Shown here: positions 17,223 through 26,614 of the stretch, in pieces
Position numbering within the stretch: the first letter of the stretch is position 1
Layout: every line of letters starts with the position of its first letter
Source: Bryobacteraceae bacterium
Lineage (GTDB): Bacteria > Acidobacteriota > Terriglobia > Bryobacterales > Bryobacteraceae
Direction: 5' to 3'
Length of the DNA: 64,000 bases
NCBI GenBank assembly: GCA_041394945.1
Contig: JAWKHH010000001.1
Location: forward strand, 1,798,001 to 1,862,000
Position numbers and translations under genes: made by a program
Notes under the pieces: model-generated
What the model saw: only the letters and a program-made list of their open reading frames with translations
What the model was told of the DNA's origin: nothing
The model's database searches: none

Positions 17223-17617
17223 TGCGAGGCAGAACGGCATCGAACGTACTCACTGCGCAGGAGCTCGAAATCATGAAGGTGCTCTGGCGCCGGCGCGAGC
17301 CGTCCACCGTGCGCGACGTGTACGAAGCGCTCCTGGAACAGCGGAAAATCGCCTATACCACCGTGATGACGATGATGGGCATCCTCGAACAAAAGGGCTA
17401 TCTGGTGAAGGAGGGCGGCGATCGCGCCTACGTCTACCGACCCGCCCAGCCGCGCCAGAAAGTGGTGGGCGCGATGGTGCGGGACTTTCTGCAGCGCGTC
17501 TTTGACGGCTCCGCCAAGCCGCTGCTCGTGCATCTGGTCGAAGACGCCGGCCTTACGCGCGAAGAGATCGAAGAGATCGCCGCCACGGCGAAATCGAAGC
17601 GGAGCCGCAAGCCATGA
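17222..17617 (+). CDS. BlaI/MecI/CopY-family transcriptional repressor (131 aa)
   Basis: A winged-helix dimeric repressor of the BlaI family. The DNA-binding half (LTAQELEIMKVLWRRREPSTVRDVYEALLEQRKIAYTTVMTMMGILEQKGYLVKEG) matches the family core, with the TTVMTMMGIL recognition helix followed by the wing (DRAYVYRPAQPRQKV). The C-terminal helices (LLVHLVEDAGLTREEIEEI) form the dimer. In BlaI systems the paired M56 membrane protease senses a signal and leads to repressor cleavage. Here that gene follows with a 4-base overlap (ATGA at 17614). An operator palindrome overlaps the promoter and the start codon, so autorepression is likely. The target need not be a beta-lactamase; none is nearby. Confidence 0.93.
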   Translation: MRGRTASNVLTAQELEIMKVLWRRREPSTVRDVYEALLEQRKIAYTTVMTMMGILEQKGYLVKEGGDRAYVYRPAQPRQKVVGAMVRDFLQRVFDGSAKPLLVHLVEDAGLTREEIEEIAATAKSKRSRKP

Positions 17618-19395
17618 TTCCGGTATTCGACAACCTCATCGCTTTCGCCGTGCAGTCCGCCGTACTGCTCGGTCTCGGCCTCGCGCTGCCGTGGCTGCTG
17701 CGGATGCGTCATCCGCGCTGGAAGGTCGTCTGGTATCAGTTCGTCCTGGCGGCGTGCCTGCTGCTCCCGGTGATCGAACCGTGGCAGCGGCCCGTTCTGC
17801 GAACCGTCCAGGTGTCGACCGTCCTTACCGATGGCGTCGCCGTCGCGGATAGCACCGCCGCCGGCGTCGATTGGGAGGCTGTCGTCCCCGCGGTCCTCGC
17901 CGCCGGCATGGCGTTCAGACTGGCGTGGTTCGGGCTGGGAATGGCCCGCCTGCGCCGCTACCGGCGTTCGGCATCGCCGCTGCAGCCGCTGCCTGAGGCC
18001 ATAGCGAAAGCGGAGGAACGAACCAAAGCGAGCGCGTCATGGCTCATCGCGCCGGGCATCGGCGGACCCGTCACGTTTGGCTTCCGGTCTCCGGTCGTCC
18101 TGGTGCCCGCCGGCTTCGCGAGCCTCACCGCGGAAAGCCAGACGGCCATCGCGACACACGAACTGATCCACGTCCGCCGCGCCGACTGGCCCGCCGCCAT
18201 CGCCGAAGAACTCGCCGGAGCCCTGCTTTGGTTTCAACCGCTCGCCTGGGTGCTGCAGGATCGCCTGCGGCTCACGCGAGAGGAACTGGTTGACCGGGAG
18301 GTGGTGGCCATCACCGCATCGCCGGAATCCTATGTGGCCGCGTTGCTCGATAGCGCGCGGGGCGCCGTCCCCGATCTCGCACCGGGTCCGGCTTTCTTCA
18401 TCCGCCGCGGCCTCGCCCGGCGCGTCCGCAGCATTTATGAGGAGGTCCCCGTCATGTCCGCTTTCCGATCCACTCTCGCGTCCACCGGCGCCATCGCATT
18501 CGCTGCCGCGGCCCTCTGGGTGACGGCCGCGAAGTTTCCCCTGATCGGCGCTCCCCAGGAAGCCGCCCAGGCCGACCGGGGCATCGCGCAGGTTGATCCC
18601 CAGACCCGCTCCGAACTGCGCTACCAGCATCCCGTCACCTACCCGATGGCCGCCCGGCGCGCCCACGTGGAGGGCGACGTCACCCTCGAAGCGACGCTCA
18701 ACGAAGACGGAACAGTCGCAGACGCACGTGTCATCAGCGGCCCTGAGCCGCTGCGCCGCGCCGCGCTCGAATCCGTGCTGGAGTGGCACTTCGTGAATGA
18801 GTCCAAAACGCGGCGGACGGTCGTCACCACTCTCACTTTCCGCCTCGAAGCGGATACGCGGCCGGCATCGTTCACCCCGATCGGCAAGATCGACGTCGGC
18901 GATGACGCGGGTCGGGCGCGCGAGACGATCGAGGCGCGCCTCGCGCCCTATATCGGCCAACCGGCGACTCCGGCAATCATTCACGAGATCGCCGGCATCG
19001 TCAAGCCCTTCGGGCTCAGCGTCGGAGTCGCCACGCGCGCGGGCGAAGCCGCCATCGTCCGCGTGGGCGCCGCTGCGGCGCCAGGTGAACCCGCCGCGCC
19101 CGGAACGCGGATCCGCGTGGGTGGCAATGTACAGGCGGCGAAGCTCACCACGAAGGTCCCGCCGGTCTACCCGCCGTTGGCGCGCACGGCGCGGATCCAA
19201 GGCGCCGTGCGCTTCAACGTGGTGATCGCGCCAGACGGCGCCGTGCGCAGCATGCAGCTGATCCACGGCCATCCGTTGCTCGTGGACGCCGCCCAGCAGG
19301 CGCTCGCCCGCTGGGTCTACGAACCCACCCTGCTCAACGGCAACCCCGTCGAGGTGGTGACGGTGGTGGACGTGAACTTCACGCTTTCGGAATGA
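17614..19395 (+). CDS. BlaR1-like M56 membrane peptidase with two TonB C-terminal domains (593 aa)
   Basis: A membrane sensor protease paired with the BlaI repressor. Three hydrophobic segments lie at about residues 8-30, 40-55 and 85-105. They are followed by the M56 zinc peptidase domain with HELIH (His182, Glu183, His186) and a downstream EELVDREV helix supplying the third ligand. Another membrane segment is near 290-308. BlaR1 normally ends in a penicillin-binding sensor domain; this protein instead has two TonB_C-like domains, at about 330-400 (YPMAARRAHVEGDVTLEATLNEDGTV) and 506-593 (YPPLARTARIQGAVRFNVVIAPDGAV ... YEPTLLNGNPVEV). Related acidobacterial M56 proteins are known with one such domain. 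It may sense envelope status or energise a receptor. Confidence 0.88.
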   Translation: MIPVFDNLIAFAVQSAVLLGLGLALPWLLRMRHPRWKVVWYQFVLAACLLLPVIEPWQRPVLRTVQVSTVLTDGVAVADSTAAGVDWEAVVPAVLAAGMAFRLAWFGLGMARLRRYRRSASPLQPLPEAIAKAEERTKASASWLIAPGIGGPVTFGFRSPVVLVPAGFASLTAESQTAIATHELIHVRRADWPAAIAEELAGALLWFQPLAWVLQDRLRLTREELVDREVVAITASPESYVAALLDSARGAVPDLAPGPAFFIRRGLARRVRSIYEEVPVMSAFRSTLASTGAIAFAAAALWVTAAKFPLIGAPQEAAQADRGIAQVDPQTRSELRYQHPVTYPMAARRAHVEGDVTLEATLNEDGTVADARVISGPEPLRRAALESVLEWHFVNESKTRRTVVTTLTFRLEADTRPASFTPIGKIDVGDDAGRARETIEARLAPYIGQPATPAIIHEIAGIVKPFGLSVGVATRAGEAAIVRVGAAAAPGEPAAPGTRIRVGGNVQAAKLTTKVPPVYPPLARTARIQGAVRFNVVIAPDGAVRSMQLIHGHPLLVDAAQQALARWVYEPTLLNGNPVEVVTVVDVNFTLSE

Positions 19396-19485
19396 TCAAA
19401 AGCGCAAAGGCGGCTCCGGCGCGGTTCCAAACGGGCAGAAACTCGCCGAGCATCCAGAGCCGGAGCGAGTCCGTGTTGCGCGATC

Positions 19486-22400
19486 TCAAAAATAGAACTT
19501 CGCGCCGAGTTGCATCCGCCGTGGACCATTCAGCGTCCCGGTCACTCGGCCGAAGTTCGGGTCCTGCACGTTGGAGCTGCCGGTGGCGAAGCGCACCCGG
19601 TTGAACGCGTTGAACATCTCCCAACGAATATCGACGCGCATCGATTCGGTAATCCGGAAGCTCTTCGCCAACGAGAAGTTCTCGTTCAAGTTCCACGGCT
19701 GGCGAGCCTTCGGGTTGAACCGCGTCGCGTTGCCGAGCCTGTCGAGCGGCTGGTCGCCGAAGAACGACGCCGATTGGAAGAAGCGGTCGCTGCCCAGCCA
19801 GTTCGGCTCGCTGCCGTTGTCGGCGATCCAGTTGTCGTAGGTGTTCACCGTCGCCGCCGACCGTCCGTTGAAGATCAGGTAGTTGTTCGAATTCACCAGC
19901 GCGATCGGGAAGCCGCTCGAATAGAAATGCGTCCCGGCCAGCCGCCAGTTGCCCAGGATCCACGCCGCCGGACCGCTGTTCAGAAACGCCTTGCCCTTGC
20001 CGAACGGCAGTTCGTAAATATAGGTCATTTTCAGGTTGTGCGTGAGATCGTACTGCCCGATCGACTTTTCAAGCCGCCGGTTGTAGTGGTCGAGCGCGCT
20101 GTTGTCGGCGTCGGTAGAATCGGCGTCGGTAATCAGCTTGGATACCACGTAGGAACCCTGCAGCGTCAGGCCCGACGAGTAGCGCTTCTCGAGCTTGGTG
20201 AGCCAGGAGTGATAACTCGAATGGCCGCTCTTGTCGCCGTGGCCGGAGTTGGTCTGAATGTCCCGATATTGCGGGAAGGGTCGTAGCGCCTGCGCCACGC
20301 TGATCGGCGCGCAGGTGGCCGAAAAGTCGCAATCGATGCTCGCGTAGGGGCGCGTAAGCCCAGCGTTCGCCGCAAGCGGCGAGTTCATGTTCGCCGCCAG
20401 CACGTTGCGTCCGTACTGTTGGTAGACGCTGAACGGAAGCTGATTGATCCGCTTCAGGCCGGCCACCAGATGCGCGCCGATCGTGGCGTTGTACGACGTC
20501 TCGAGCACCATCGTGCCGCCCAACTGCCGCTGCATCGATAGCGTCCACTGATACGTCTCCGGCAGGCGCACGGCTTCGTTATCCCAGTAGGCTGTGTTGT
20601 TGCCGTTGGAGAAACTCGGGTCGATCACCGGAGGCGGCGTGTACGGCGGCAGGCCCTGGTCCACGTTGAACGCCGACGTCACGCCGTTATCCAGGCTCGC
20701 CGGACGGAAGATGAGCGTCGAGCCCTCGAAGTGCGTCGAGCCCGTCACCGTCTTGGCGACGCCGAAACTCCGGCCGACGCTCGTCCGGATTACCGTCCGA
20801 TTGTCCATCGCATAGGCGAGCCCGAACCGCGGGCTGATGCCGCCGTACCAGCCGGGTGTGATCGCGCGCGAGTTCTCGCGTCCGGGACCAAAGCCCGCGA
20901 ACCGGAGCGCGCCCGGAATGCCGGCGCGAGGATTGATCTTGGTGGGAGAGAAGTCGCTCCACTTGTCGGTCTGCTCGATCGGCGGCAGCGTGAATTCGTA
21001 GCGGACGCCGAAGTTGAGCGTCACCTTCGGCGCCACCTTGAAGTCGTCCTGCACGTACCAGGCGTGGCTGCGCCACTGCTGGCCCACGAAGCGGTCGTTC
21101 TCCGTGCCCCCGCTGAACGATTCGCCCAGCAGCAGAGACGCGAATCCGTTGCCGCCGCCCGTGTTCAGGTTGTTGTTGTTCGGCACTGACGTCGATCGCC
21201 GGTCGCCGCGGACCAGCCCCCCGATCGTCTGCTGCCCGAACCCGTTGTAGTGCATCCGCTCCCAGAGGTAGCCGGCTTTGACGGTGTGCTTGCCCTTGGT
21301 CCACGTGAGATCGTTACCGAAGCTGAATACGAAATTCTCGGAGCCGTCGTAGGCGTTCGCCACCCAGCTCGTGTAGTCGGAGAAGTCGGTGCGGAGCAGG
21401 TTGCGATTGCAGTCCCACGCGCCCTGGAGGCAAATGCCCTTTGACTCCCAGCCGCCGTCCAGCGTGATCGCGTCGTGGCGCTCTTTCCAGAAGTTCACGC
21501 CGCCGTACATGTAGTTCACCAGCGTCGGCGTGATCACCTTCGAGTACGTGCCGCGATACACATGGCTCTTCTGGTTGTCGATCCGGTTCGAGTTCAGCGG
21601 ACCCGGCAAGCCGGGGAATCCATCCGGACCGGGCACTCGCTCATGCAGCCCGTAGTTATATAGGAAGCTCACCTTGTCGTTGATGCCGAAATTGTGATCC
21701 GCCTTCACGCTGTACTTGGTCCACGGATCGAGCGCCGTGCCGGAGTTATTGATGTAGTTGTTCCGCACGTAGTCGCTGGTGCCCGGCGCGGCGCCGCTGT
21801 TCGGCTGCGCGAATGCTTCCGTCTCTTTCAGGTAGTTGACGATCAGCGGAGAGAAGCGCGCCTGCGGAATGCGGTTGCCGGCGAACGGCGTGCGGATGAA
21901 TCCGGCGCCGTTCGAATTGGCCCGCGTCGTCGCCGGATCATAGATCGGGAGCTGGCGGTTGTTCGCGTCCACCCAGTTGGAGAAATCGCCGCGATACATC
22001 TCCGACGTCGGCACGCTGAACCGCCCCGATCCCGCGCCCACGCGGTTACGAAACCACTCACCCGATGTGAAGAAGAACGTCTTGTTCCGGCCGTCGTAAA
22101 GCTTCGGGATCCAAACCGGACCTCCCGCCGAATATCCGAAGTCATGCTGTTTGTACTTTCCTTTTTCCGCTTCGAAGAAGCGTCGCGCGTCGAGCGCGTC
22201 GTTGCGGAGGAATTCGTAGGCGGTGCCGTGCAATTCGTTGGTGCCGGATTTCGACGCGAACGTGATCATGCCGCCCTGCGCGCGGCCATATTCGGCCTTG
22301 AAGCCGTTCGTCTCGACGGCAAACTCCGTGATCGCGTCCACCGACGGCGTGTTCACGTTCGCCCACTCCACCGAGTTGAACCGCGAAGTGAGAATCGAAA

Positions 22401-22962
22401 CACCGTCAAGCGTGGCGCCGTAGCTGCCGCCCTGGGCCCCGCCCACGTTGAATCCCTTGTCTTCCGGATTGTTCGCCTCCGGCGTGATCAGCGCCAGGTC
22501 GAACGCTCCGCGCATCGCACCGCCCACCACCAGCGGCAGCTCGTCCACCATCTTGGTCGAAACCTGCGTCGAGATCTTCGCCGTCTCGGTCTGGATCTGC
22601 GCGATGTCGCCGGTCACTTCGATCGACTCGGTTACCTGTCCGATCTCGAGCCGCGCGTCCACGCGGACCGTCCCGCCGGCGATCAGAACCACGTTCGTCA
22701 CCTGGAACTGTTTGAACCCCTGCTGCGTCACAACCAGGCGGTACGTGCCCGGCTGCACGGAAGGGATCGTGTAGTCGCCCGTATCCGTGGTAGCGGTGGC
22801 GTAGGGCGTGCCCGACGCAACATTGGTCGCTTTCACATCGGCGCCGGGGATGACGGCCCCCGCCGCATCCATGACCGTTCCGGTGATAACGCCGCGGTCC
22901 GACTGTGCGAACGCGGCTATCGCTGAGAAGAGGAGAACGGCGATCCTGCCTTTGGCTGACAT
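19486..22962 (-). CDS. Oar-like TonB-dependent receptor, tandem copy A (1158 aa)
   Basis: An outer-membrane receptor with a signal peptide (MSAKGRIAVLLFSAIAAFAQ). It has a carboxypeptidase-regulatory domain at about 24-105 (GTVMDAAGAVIPGADVKATNVASGTPY), a plug at about 115-235 (MVDELPLVVGGAMRGAFDLALITP) and a barrel ending in LGAKFYF. ATG 22962 was chosen over an in-frame ATG at 22989 because AGGAG sits seven bases before it and the signal peptide then begins properly. It lies 106 bases downstream of the very similar receptor at 23069. The two differ by scattered substitutions, most of them in surface-loop-like and C-terminal stretches. A separate extended -10 and a palindrome precede it, so it is not only read through from the other copy. 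Confidence 0.9.
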   Translation of the reverse strand: MSAKGRIAVLLFSAIAAFAQSDRGVITGTVMDAAGAVIPGADVKATNVASGTPYATATTDTGDYTIPSVQPGTYRLVVTQQGFKQFQVTNVVLIAGGTVRVDARLEIGQVTESIEVTGDIAQIQTETAKISTQVSTKMVDELPLVVGGAMRGAFDLALITPEANNPEDKGFNVGGAQGGSYGATLDGVSILTSRFNSVEWANVNTPSVDAITEFAVETNGFKAEYGRAQGGMITFASKSGTNELHGTAYEFLRNDALDARRFFEAEKGKYKQHDFGYSAGGPVWIPKLYDGRNKTFFFTSGEWFRNRVGAGSGRFSVPTSEMYRGDFSNWVDANNRQLPIYDPATTRANSNGAGFIRTPFAGNRIPQARFSPLIVNYLKETEAFAQPNSGAAPGTSDYVRNNYINNSGTALDPWTKYSVKADHNFGINDKVSFLYNYGLHERVPGPDGFPGLPGPLNSNRIDNQKSHVYRGTYSKVITPTLVNYMYGGVNFWKERHDAITLDGGWESKGICLQGAWDCNRNLLRTDFSDYTSWVANAYDGSENFVFSFGNDLTWTKGKHTVKAGYLWERMHYNGFGQQTIGGLVRGDRRSTSVPNNNNLNTGGGNGFASLLLGESFSGGTENDRFVGQQWRSHAWYVQDDFKVAPKVTLNFGVRYEFTLPPIEQTDKWSDFSPTKINPRAGIPGALRFAGFGPGRENSRAITPGWYGGISPRFGLAYAMDNRTVIRTSVGRSFGVAKTVTGSTHFEGSTLIFRPASLDNGVTSAFNVDQGLPPYTPPPVIDPSFSNGNNTAYWDNEAVRLPETYQWTLSMQRQLGGTMVLETSYNATIGAHLVAGLKRINQLPFSVYQQYGRNVLAANMNSPLAANAGLTRPYASIDCDFSATCAPISVAQALRPFPQYRDIQTNSGHGDKSGHSSYHSWLTKLEKRYSSGLTLQGSYVVSKLITDADSTDADNSALDHYNRRLEKSIGQYDLTHNLKMTYIYELPFGKGKAFLNSGPAAWILGNWRLAGTHFYSSGFPIALVNSNNYLIFNGRSAATVNTYDNWIADNGSEPNWLGSDRFFQSASFFGDQPLDRLGNATRFNPKARQPWNLNENFSLAKSFRITESMRVDIRWEMFNAFNRVRFATGSSNVQDPNFGRVTGTLNGPRRMQLGAKFYF

Positions 22963-22990
22963 GGCTTGACTCCTGAAGCTGATCTCCATT

Positions 22991-23008
22991 CATAAAGATG
23001 TCTTCATG
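22991..23008 (-). promoter_or_regulatory. Imperfect palindrome in the leader of receptor copy A
   Basis: CATAAAGATGTCTTCATG matches its reverse complement at 14 of 18 positions. It lies between the predicted transcript start (about 23013) and the Shine-Dalgarno site, where a bound protein or RNA fold could control expression. Confidence 0.35.
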
Positions 23009-23019
23009 AATGTGCGGTC

Positions 23020-23028
23020 ATTCTATCA
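23020..23028 (-). promoter_or_regulatory. Extended -10 (TGATAGAAT) of receptor copy A
   Basis: The minus strand reads TGATAGAAT, an extended -10, about 50 bases before the start codon at 22962. The same arrangement (extended -10, about 50-base leader with a palindrome, AGGAG) precedes copy B at 26548. Confidence 0.45.
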
Positions 23029-23068
23029 GAAGCTGGACGCCAGCGCAGCCAGCCCGCTCACCCAGCGC

Positions 23069-26000
23069 TCAGAAATACAATTTCAAACCGAGTTGCATCC
23101 GTCGCGGACCGTTCAGCGTCCCCTGCACCCGGCCGAAGTTCGGGTCCTGCACATTGGAGCTGCCCGTGGCGAATCGCACGCGGTTGAATGCGTTGAAGAG
23201 TTCCCACCGGAAGTCCACGCGCATGGACTCGGTAAGACGGAAGCTCTTGGCGAGCGAAAAGTTCTCGTTGAGATTCCACGGCTGCCGCGCCTTCGGATTG
23301 AAGCGCGTCGCGTTGCCCAGCCGGTCCAGCGGCTGCGCGCCGAAGAAGTTCGCCGGCTGGAAGAACCGGTCGGACCCGAGCCAGTTCGGATTGCTCCCGT
23401 TGTCGGCGATCCAGTTGTCGTAGGTGTTCACCGTCGCCGCCGCGCGTCCGTTGAAGATCAGGTAGTTGTTCGAGTTCACCAGCGCGATCGGGAAGCCGCT
23501 CGAGTAGAAGTGCGTCCCGGCCAGCCGCCAGTTGCCGAGAATCCACGAAAGCGGACCCGCGGTGAGGAACATCTTCCCCTTGCCGAACGGCAGCTCATAG
23601 ATGTAGGTCATCTTGAGATTGTGCGTGAGATCGTACTGGCCGATCGATTTCTCCAGCCGCCGGTTGTAGTGGTCGATCGCGCCGTTGTCGCCATCGGTGG
23701 AGTCGGCGTCGGTCAGGATCTTGGAGCCGACGTAGGAACCCTGCAGCGTCAGCCCCGCCGAGTAGCGCTTCTCCAGCTTCATCAGCCACGCGTGATAGCT
23801 CGAATGGCCGCTCTTGTCGCCGTGCCCCTGCCGCGTCTGGATATCGCGATATTGCGGGAAGGGCCGCAGCGCCTGCGCCACGCTCACCGGCGCGCACGTG
23901 CTCGAAAAGTCGCAGTCGATATTAGCGTAGGGACGCACGATGCCCGCGTTGCCCGCCAGCGGCGAGTTCATGTTCGCCGCCAGCACGCTCCGCCCGTACT
24001 GCTGGTACACGCTGAACGGAAGCTGGTTCGGACGCTTCAGCCCGGCCACCAGATGAGCTCCCACCGTTGCGTTGTAGGAAGTTTCGAACACCATCGTCGA
24101 GTTGAGCTGCCGTTGCACGGAGAGGTTCCACTGGTAGGTCTCCGGAAGCCGAACCGCTTCGTTGTCCCAGTACGCGGTGTTGTTGCCGTTGGAGAAGCTC
24201 GGGTCGATCACCGGCGGCCTCGTGTAGGGCGGAAGCCCCTGGTCCACGTTGAACGCGGCCGTCACCCCGTTGTCCAGGCTCGCCGGACGGAACACGAGCG
24301 TCGATCCCTCAAAGTGCGTCGACCCGGTCACCGTCTTCACCACGCCGAAGCTCCGCCCGAGGCTCGCGCGAATCACGGTGCCGCTGCCGATCGCGTAGGC
24401 CATCCCGAACCGCGGCCCGATGCCGCCGAACCAGCCCGGCGTGATCGTTCGCGCGTTCTCCCGCCCGGGGCCGAAGCCGGCGAACTTCAGAGCTCCCGGA
24501 ATGCCGTTAGCCCGCGGATTTGGCCGCGTCGGGTCGAAGTCGCTCCACTTGTCGGTTTGTTCGAGCGGAGGAAGCGTGAACTCGTAACGCACGCCGAGAT
24601 TCACCGTCAGGCGGGAAGTCACTTTGATATCGTCCTGCACGTACCAGGCATGGCTGCGCCACTGCTGCCCCACGAAACGGTCGTTCTCCGTGCCGCCGCT
24701 GAACGACTCGCCGAGCAGCAGCGACGCGAACCCGTTCCCGCCGCCCGTGTTCAGGTTGTTGTTGTTCGGCACGCTGGTCAACCGCCGGTCGCCGCGCACC
24801 AGCCCGCCGATCGTTTGCTGGCCGAAGCCGTTGTAGTGCATCCGCTCCCACAGATAGCCGGCCTTGATCGTGTGCTTGCCCTTCGTCCATGTGAGATCGT
24901 TCCCGAAGCTGAACACGAAGTTCTCGGAGCCGTCGTAGGCGTTGGCCACCCAGCCCGTGTAGTCGGAGAAGTCCGTGCGCAGTAGATTCCGGTTGCAGTC
25001 CCAGGCGCCTTCCAGGCAGACGCCCTGCGACTCCCAGTTGCCGTCGAGCGTCGTCGCGTCGTGCCGTTCCTTCCAGAAGTTCACGCCGCCGTACATGTAG
25101 TTCACCAGCGTCGGCGTAATCACCTTCGAGTACGTGCCGCGATAAACATGGCTCTTCTGGTTGTCGATCCGGTTCGAGTTTAGCGGACCCGGAAGCCCCG
25201 GGAATCCGTCCGGACCGGGAACCCGCTCGTGCAGCCCATAGTTGTAAAGGAAACTCACCTTATCGTTGATGCCGAAATTGTGGTCCGCCTTGATGCTGTA
25301 CTTGGTCCACGGGTCGAGCGCCGTGCCGGAGCTGTTGATGTAGTTGTTGCGGACGTAGTCGCTCGTACCGGGCGCGGCGCCGTTGTTCGGCTGCGCGAAC
25401 GGCTCCACGATTTTCAGATAGTTCTGGATCAGTGGCGAGAAACGAGCCTGCGGAATCATGTTGCCGGCGAATGGCGTGCGGATGAATCCGGAGCCGCTCG
25501 GGTTTGCCCGCGTCGTCGAAGGATCGTAGATCGTCAGCCGCTGATTGCTCGCGTTCACCCAGTTGGAGAAATCGCCGCGGTACATCTCGGAGGTCGGCAC
25601 GCTGAACCGGCCCGATCCCGCGCCCACTCGGTTGCGAAACCACTCGCCGGACGTGAAGAAGAACGTTTTGTTCCGCCCGTCATAGAGCTTCGGGATCCAT
25701 ACCGGGCCGCCGGCCGAGTAGCCGAAGTCATGCTGCTTGTACTTGCCCTTCTGGGCTTCGAAGAACCGCCTCGCGTCGAGCGCGTCGTTGCGCAGGAACT
25801 CGTACGCGGTGCCGTGCAGCGCGTTGGTGCCGGACTTCGACGCGAACGTGATCATGCCGCCCTGCCCGCGGCCGAACTCGGCCTTGAACCCGTTCGTCTC
25901 CACGGCGAACTCCGTGATCGCGTCCACCGAGGGCGTGTTGACGTTGGCCCACTGCACCGAGTTGAACCGCGACGTGAGAATCGAAACGCCGTCAAGCGTG

Positions 26001-26548
26001 GCGCCGTAACTGCCGCCCTGCGCGCCGCCGATGTTGAAGCCTTTGTCCTCGGGCTCGTTCGCCTCCGGCGTAATCAGCGCCAGGTCGAAGGCGCCGCGCA
26101 TCGCTCCGCCGACAACAAGCGGCAATTCGTCCACCATCTTCGTCGATACCTGGGTAGAGACCTTCGCCGTCTCCGTCTGGATCTGCGCGACATCGCTCGT
26201 CACCTCAATCGACTCGGAGACCTGCCCGATCTCCAGCCGCGCGTCCACGCGAATCGTGCCGCCGGCGATCACCACCACGTTCGACACCTGGAACTGCTTG
26301 AAGCCCTGCTGGGTCACCGCCACCCGGTAGGCGCCCGGCTGCACCTGGGGAATCGTGTAGTCCCCGGTATCCGTCGTCGTTGTGCCGTACGGGGTGCCGG
26401 AAGCCACATTAGTGGCTCTCACGTCGGCCCCCGGTATCACGGCGCCGGCCGAGTCGCTCACCGTACCGGTGATAGTGCCTCGGTCCGACTGTGCCATCGC
26501 CATCGAAACAGAGAGAGTCGCGAACGCAGCGAAGCGGGCTAACCGCAT
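23069..26548 (-). CDS. Oar-like TonB-dependent receptor, tandem copy B (1159 aa)
   Basis: A near-duplicate of the 19486 gene with the same order: signal peptide (MRLARFAAFATLSVSMAMAQ), carboxypeptidase-regulatory domain (GTVSDSAGAVIPGADVRATNVASGTPY), plug (MVDELPLVVGGAMRGAFDLAL) and a long barrel ending in LGLKLYF. ATG 26548 is preceded by a perfect AGGAGG with six bases between; an in-frame ATG at 26575 lies upstream of that site and is rejected. Compared by eye, long runs in the plug and early barrel are identical to copy A, while residues around TTSRANPSGSG- and loop-like stretches differ. The pair most likely arose by tandem duplication and may bind related substrates. Confidence 0.9.
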   Translation of the reverse strand: MRLARFAAFATLSVSMAMAQSDRGTITGTVSDSAGAVIPGADVRATNVASGTPYGTTTTDTGDYTIPQVQPGAYRVAVTQQGFKQFQVSNVVVIAGGTIRVDARLEIGQVSESIEVTSDVAQIQTETAKVSTQVSTKMVDELPLVVGGAMRGAFDLALITPEANEPEDKGFNIGGAQGGSYGATLDGVSILTSRFNSVQWANVNTPSVDAITEFAVETNGFKAEFGRGQGGMITFASKSGTNALHGTAYEFLRNDALDARRFFEAQKGKYKQHDFGYSAGGPVWIPKLYDGRNKTFFFTSGEWFRNRVGAGSGRFSVPTSEMYRGDFSNWVNASNQRLTIYDPSTTRANPSGSGFIRTPFAGNMIPQARFSPLIQNYLKIVEPFAQPNNGAAPGTSDYVRNNYINSSGTALDPWTKYSIKADHNFGINDKVSFLYNYGLHERVPGPDGFPGLPGPLNSNRIDNQKSHVYRGTYSKVITPTLVNYMYGGVNFWKERHDATTLDGNWESQGVCLEGAWDCNRNLLRTDFSDYTGWVANAYDGSENFVFSFGNDLTWTKGKHTIKAGYLWERMHYNGFGQQTIGGLVRGDRRLTSVPNNNNLNTGGGNGFASLLLGESFSGGTENDRFVGQQWRSHAWYVQDDIKVTSRLTVNLGVRYEFTLPPLEQTDKWSDFDPTRPNPRANGIPGALKFAGFGPGRENARTITPGWFGGIGPRFGMAYAIGSGTVIRASLGRSFGVVKTVTGSTHFEGSTLVFRPASLDNGVTAAFNVDQGLPPYTRPPVIDPSFSNGNNTAYWDNEAVRLPETYQWNLSVQRQLNSTMVFETSYNATVGAHLVAGLKRPNQLPFSVYQQYGRSVLAANMNSPLAGNAGIVRPYANIDCDFSSTCAPVSVAQALRPFPQYRDIQTRQGHGDKSGHSSYHAWLMKLEKRYSAGLTLQGSYVGSKILTDADSTDGDNGAIDHYNRRLEKSIGQYDLTHNLKMTYIYELPFGKGKMFLTAGPLSWILGNWRLAGTHFYSSGFPIALVNSNNYLIFNGRAAATVNTYDNWIADNGSNPNWLGSDRFFQPANFFGAQPLDRLGNATRFNPKARQPWNLNENFSLAKSFRLTESMRVDFRWELFNAFNRVRFATGSSNVQDPNFGRVQGTLNGPRRMQLGLKLYF

Positions 26549-26577
26549 GACCAACCTCCTGATAATGAACGTCAATA

Positions 26578-26595
26578 AATTAACGTGACTTAATT
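26578..26595 (-). promoter_or_regulatory. Palindrome in the leader of receptor copy B
   Basis: AATTAA (26578-26583) and TTAATT (26590-26595) form a perfect 6-base inverted repeat around a 6-base spacer. It lies between the predicted transcript start (about 26599) and the Shine-Dalgarno site, and may be an operator. Confidence 0.4.
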
Positions 26596-26605
26596 CTCGG
26601 AGGGG

Positions 26606-26614
26606 AGTATATCA
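26606..26614 (-). promoter_or_regulatory. Extended -10 (TGATATACT) of receptor copy B
   Basis: The minus strand reads TGATATACT about 58-66 bases before the ATG at 26548. It is an extended -10 in the same relative place as that of copy A. Confidence 0.45.

Noticed and set aside
23006..24985. Long plus-strand open frame (659 codons) opposite receptor copy B
   Set aside because: Arg/Val/His-rich shadow; matching frames occur opposite copy A (21694-22926), so it simply reflects the duplicated receptor sequence.
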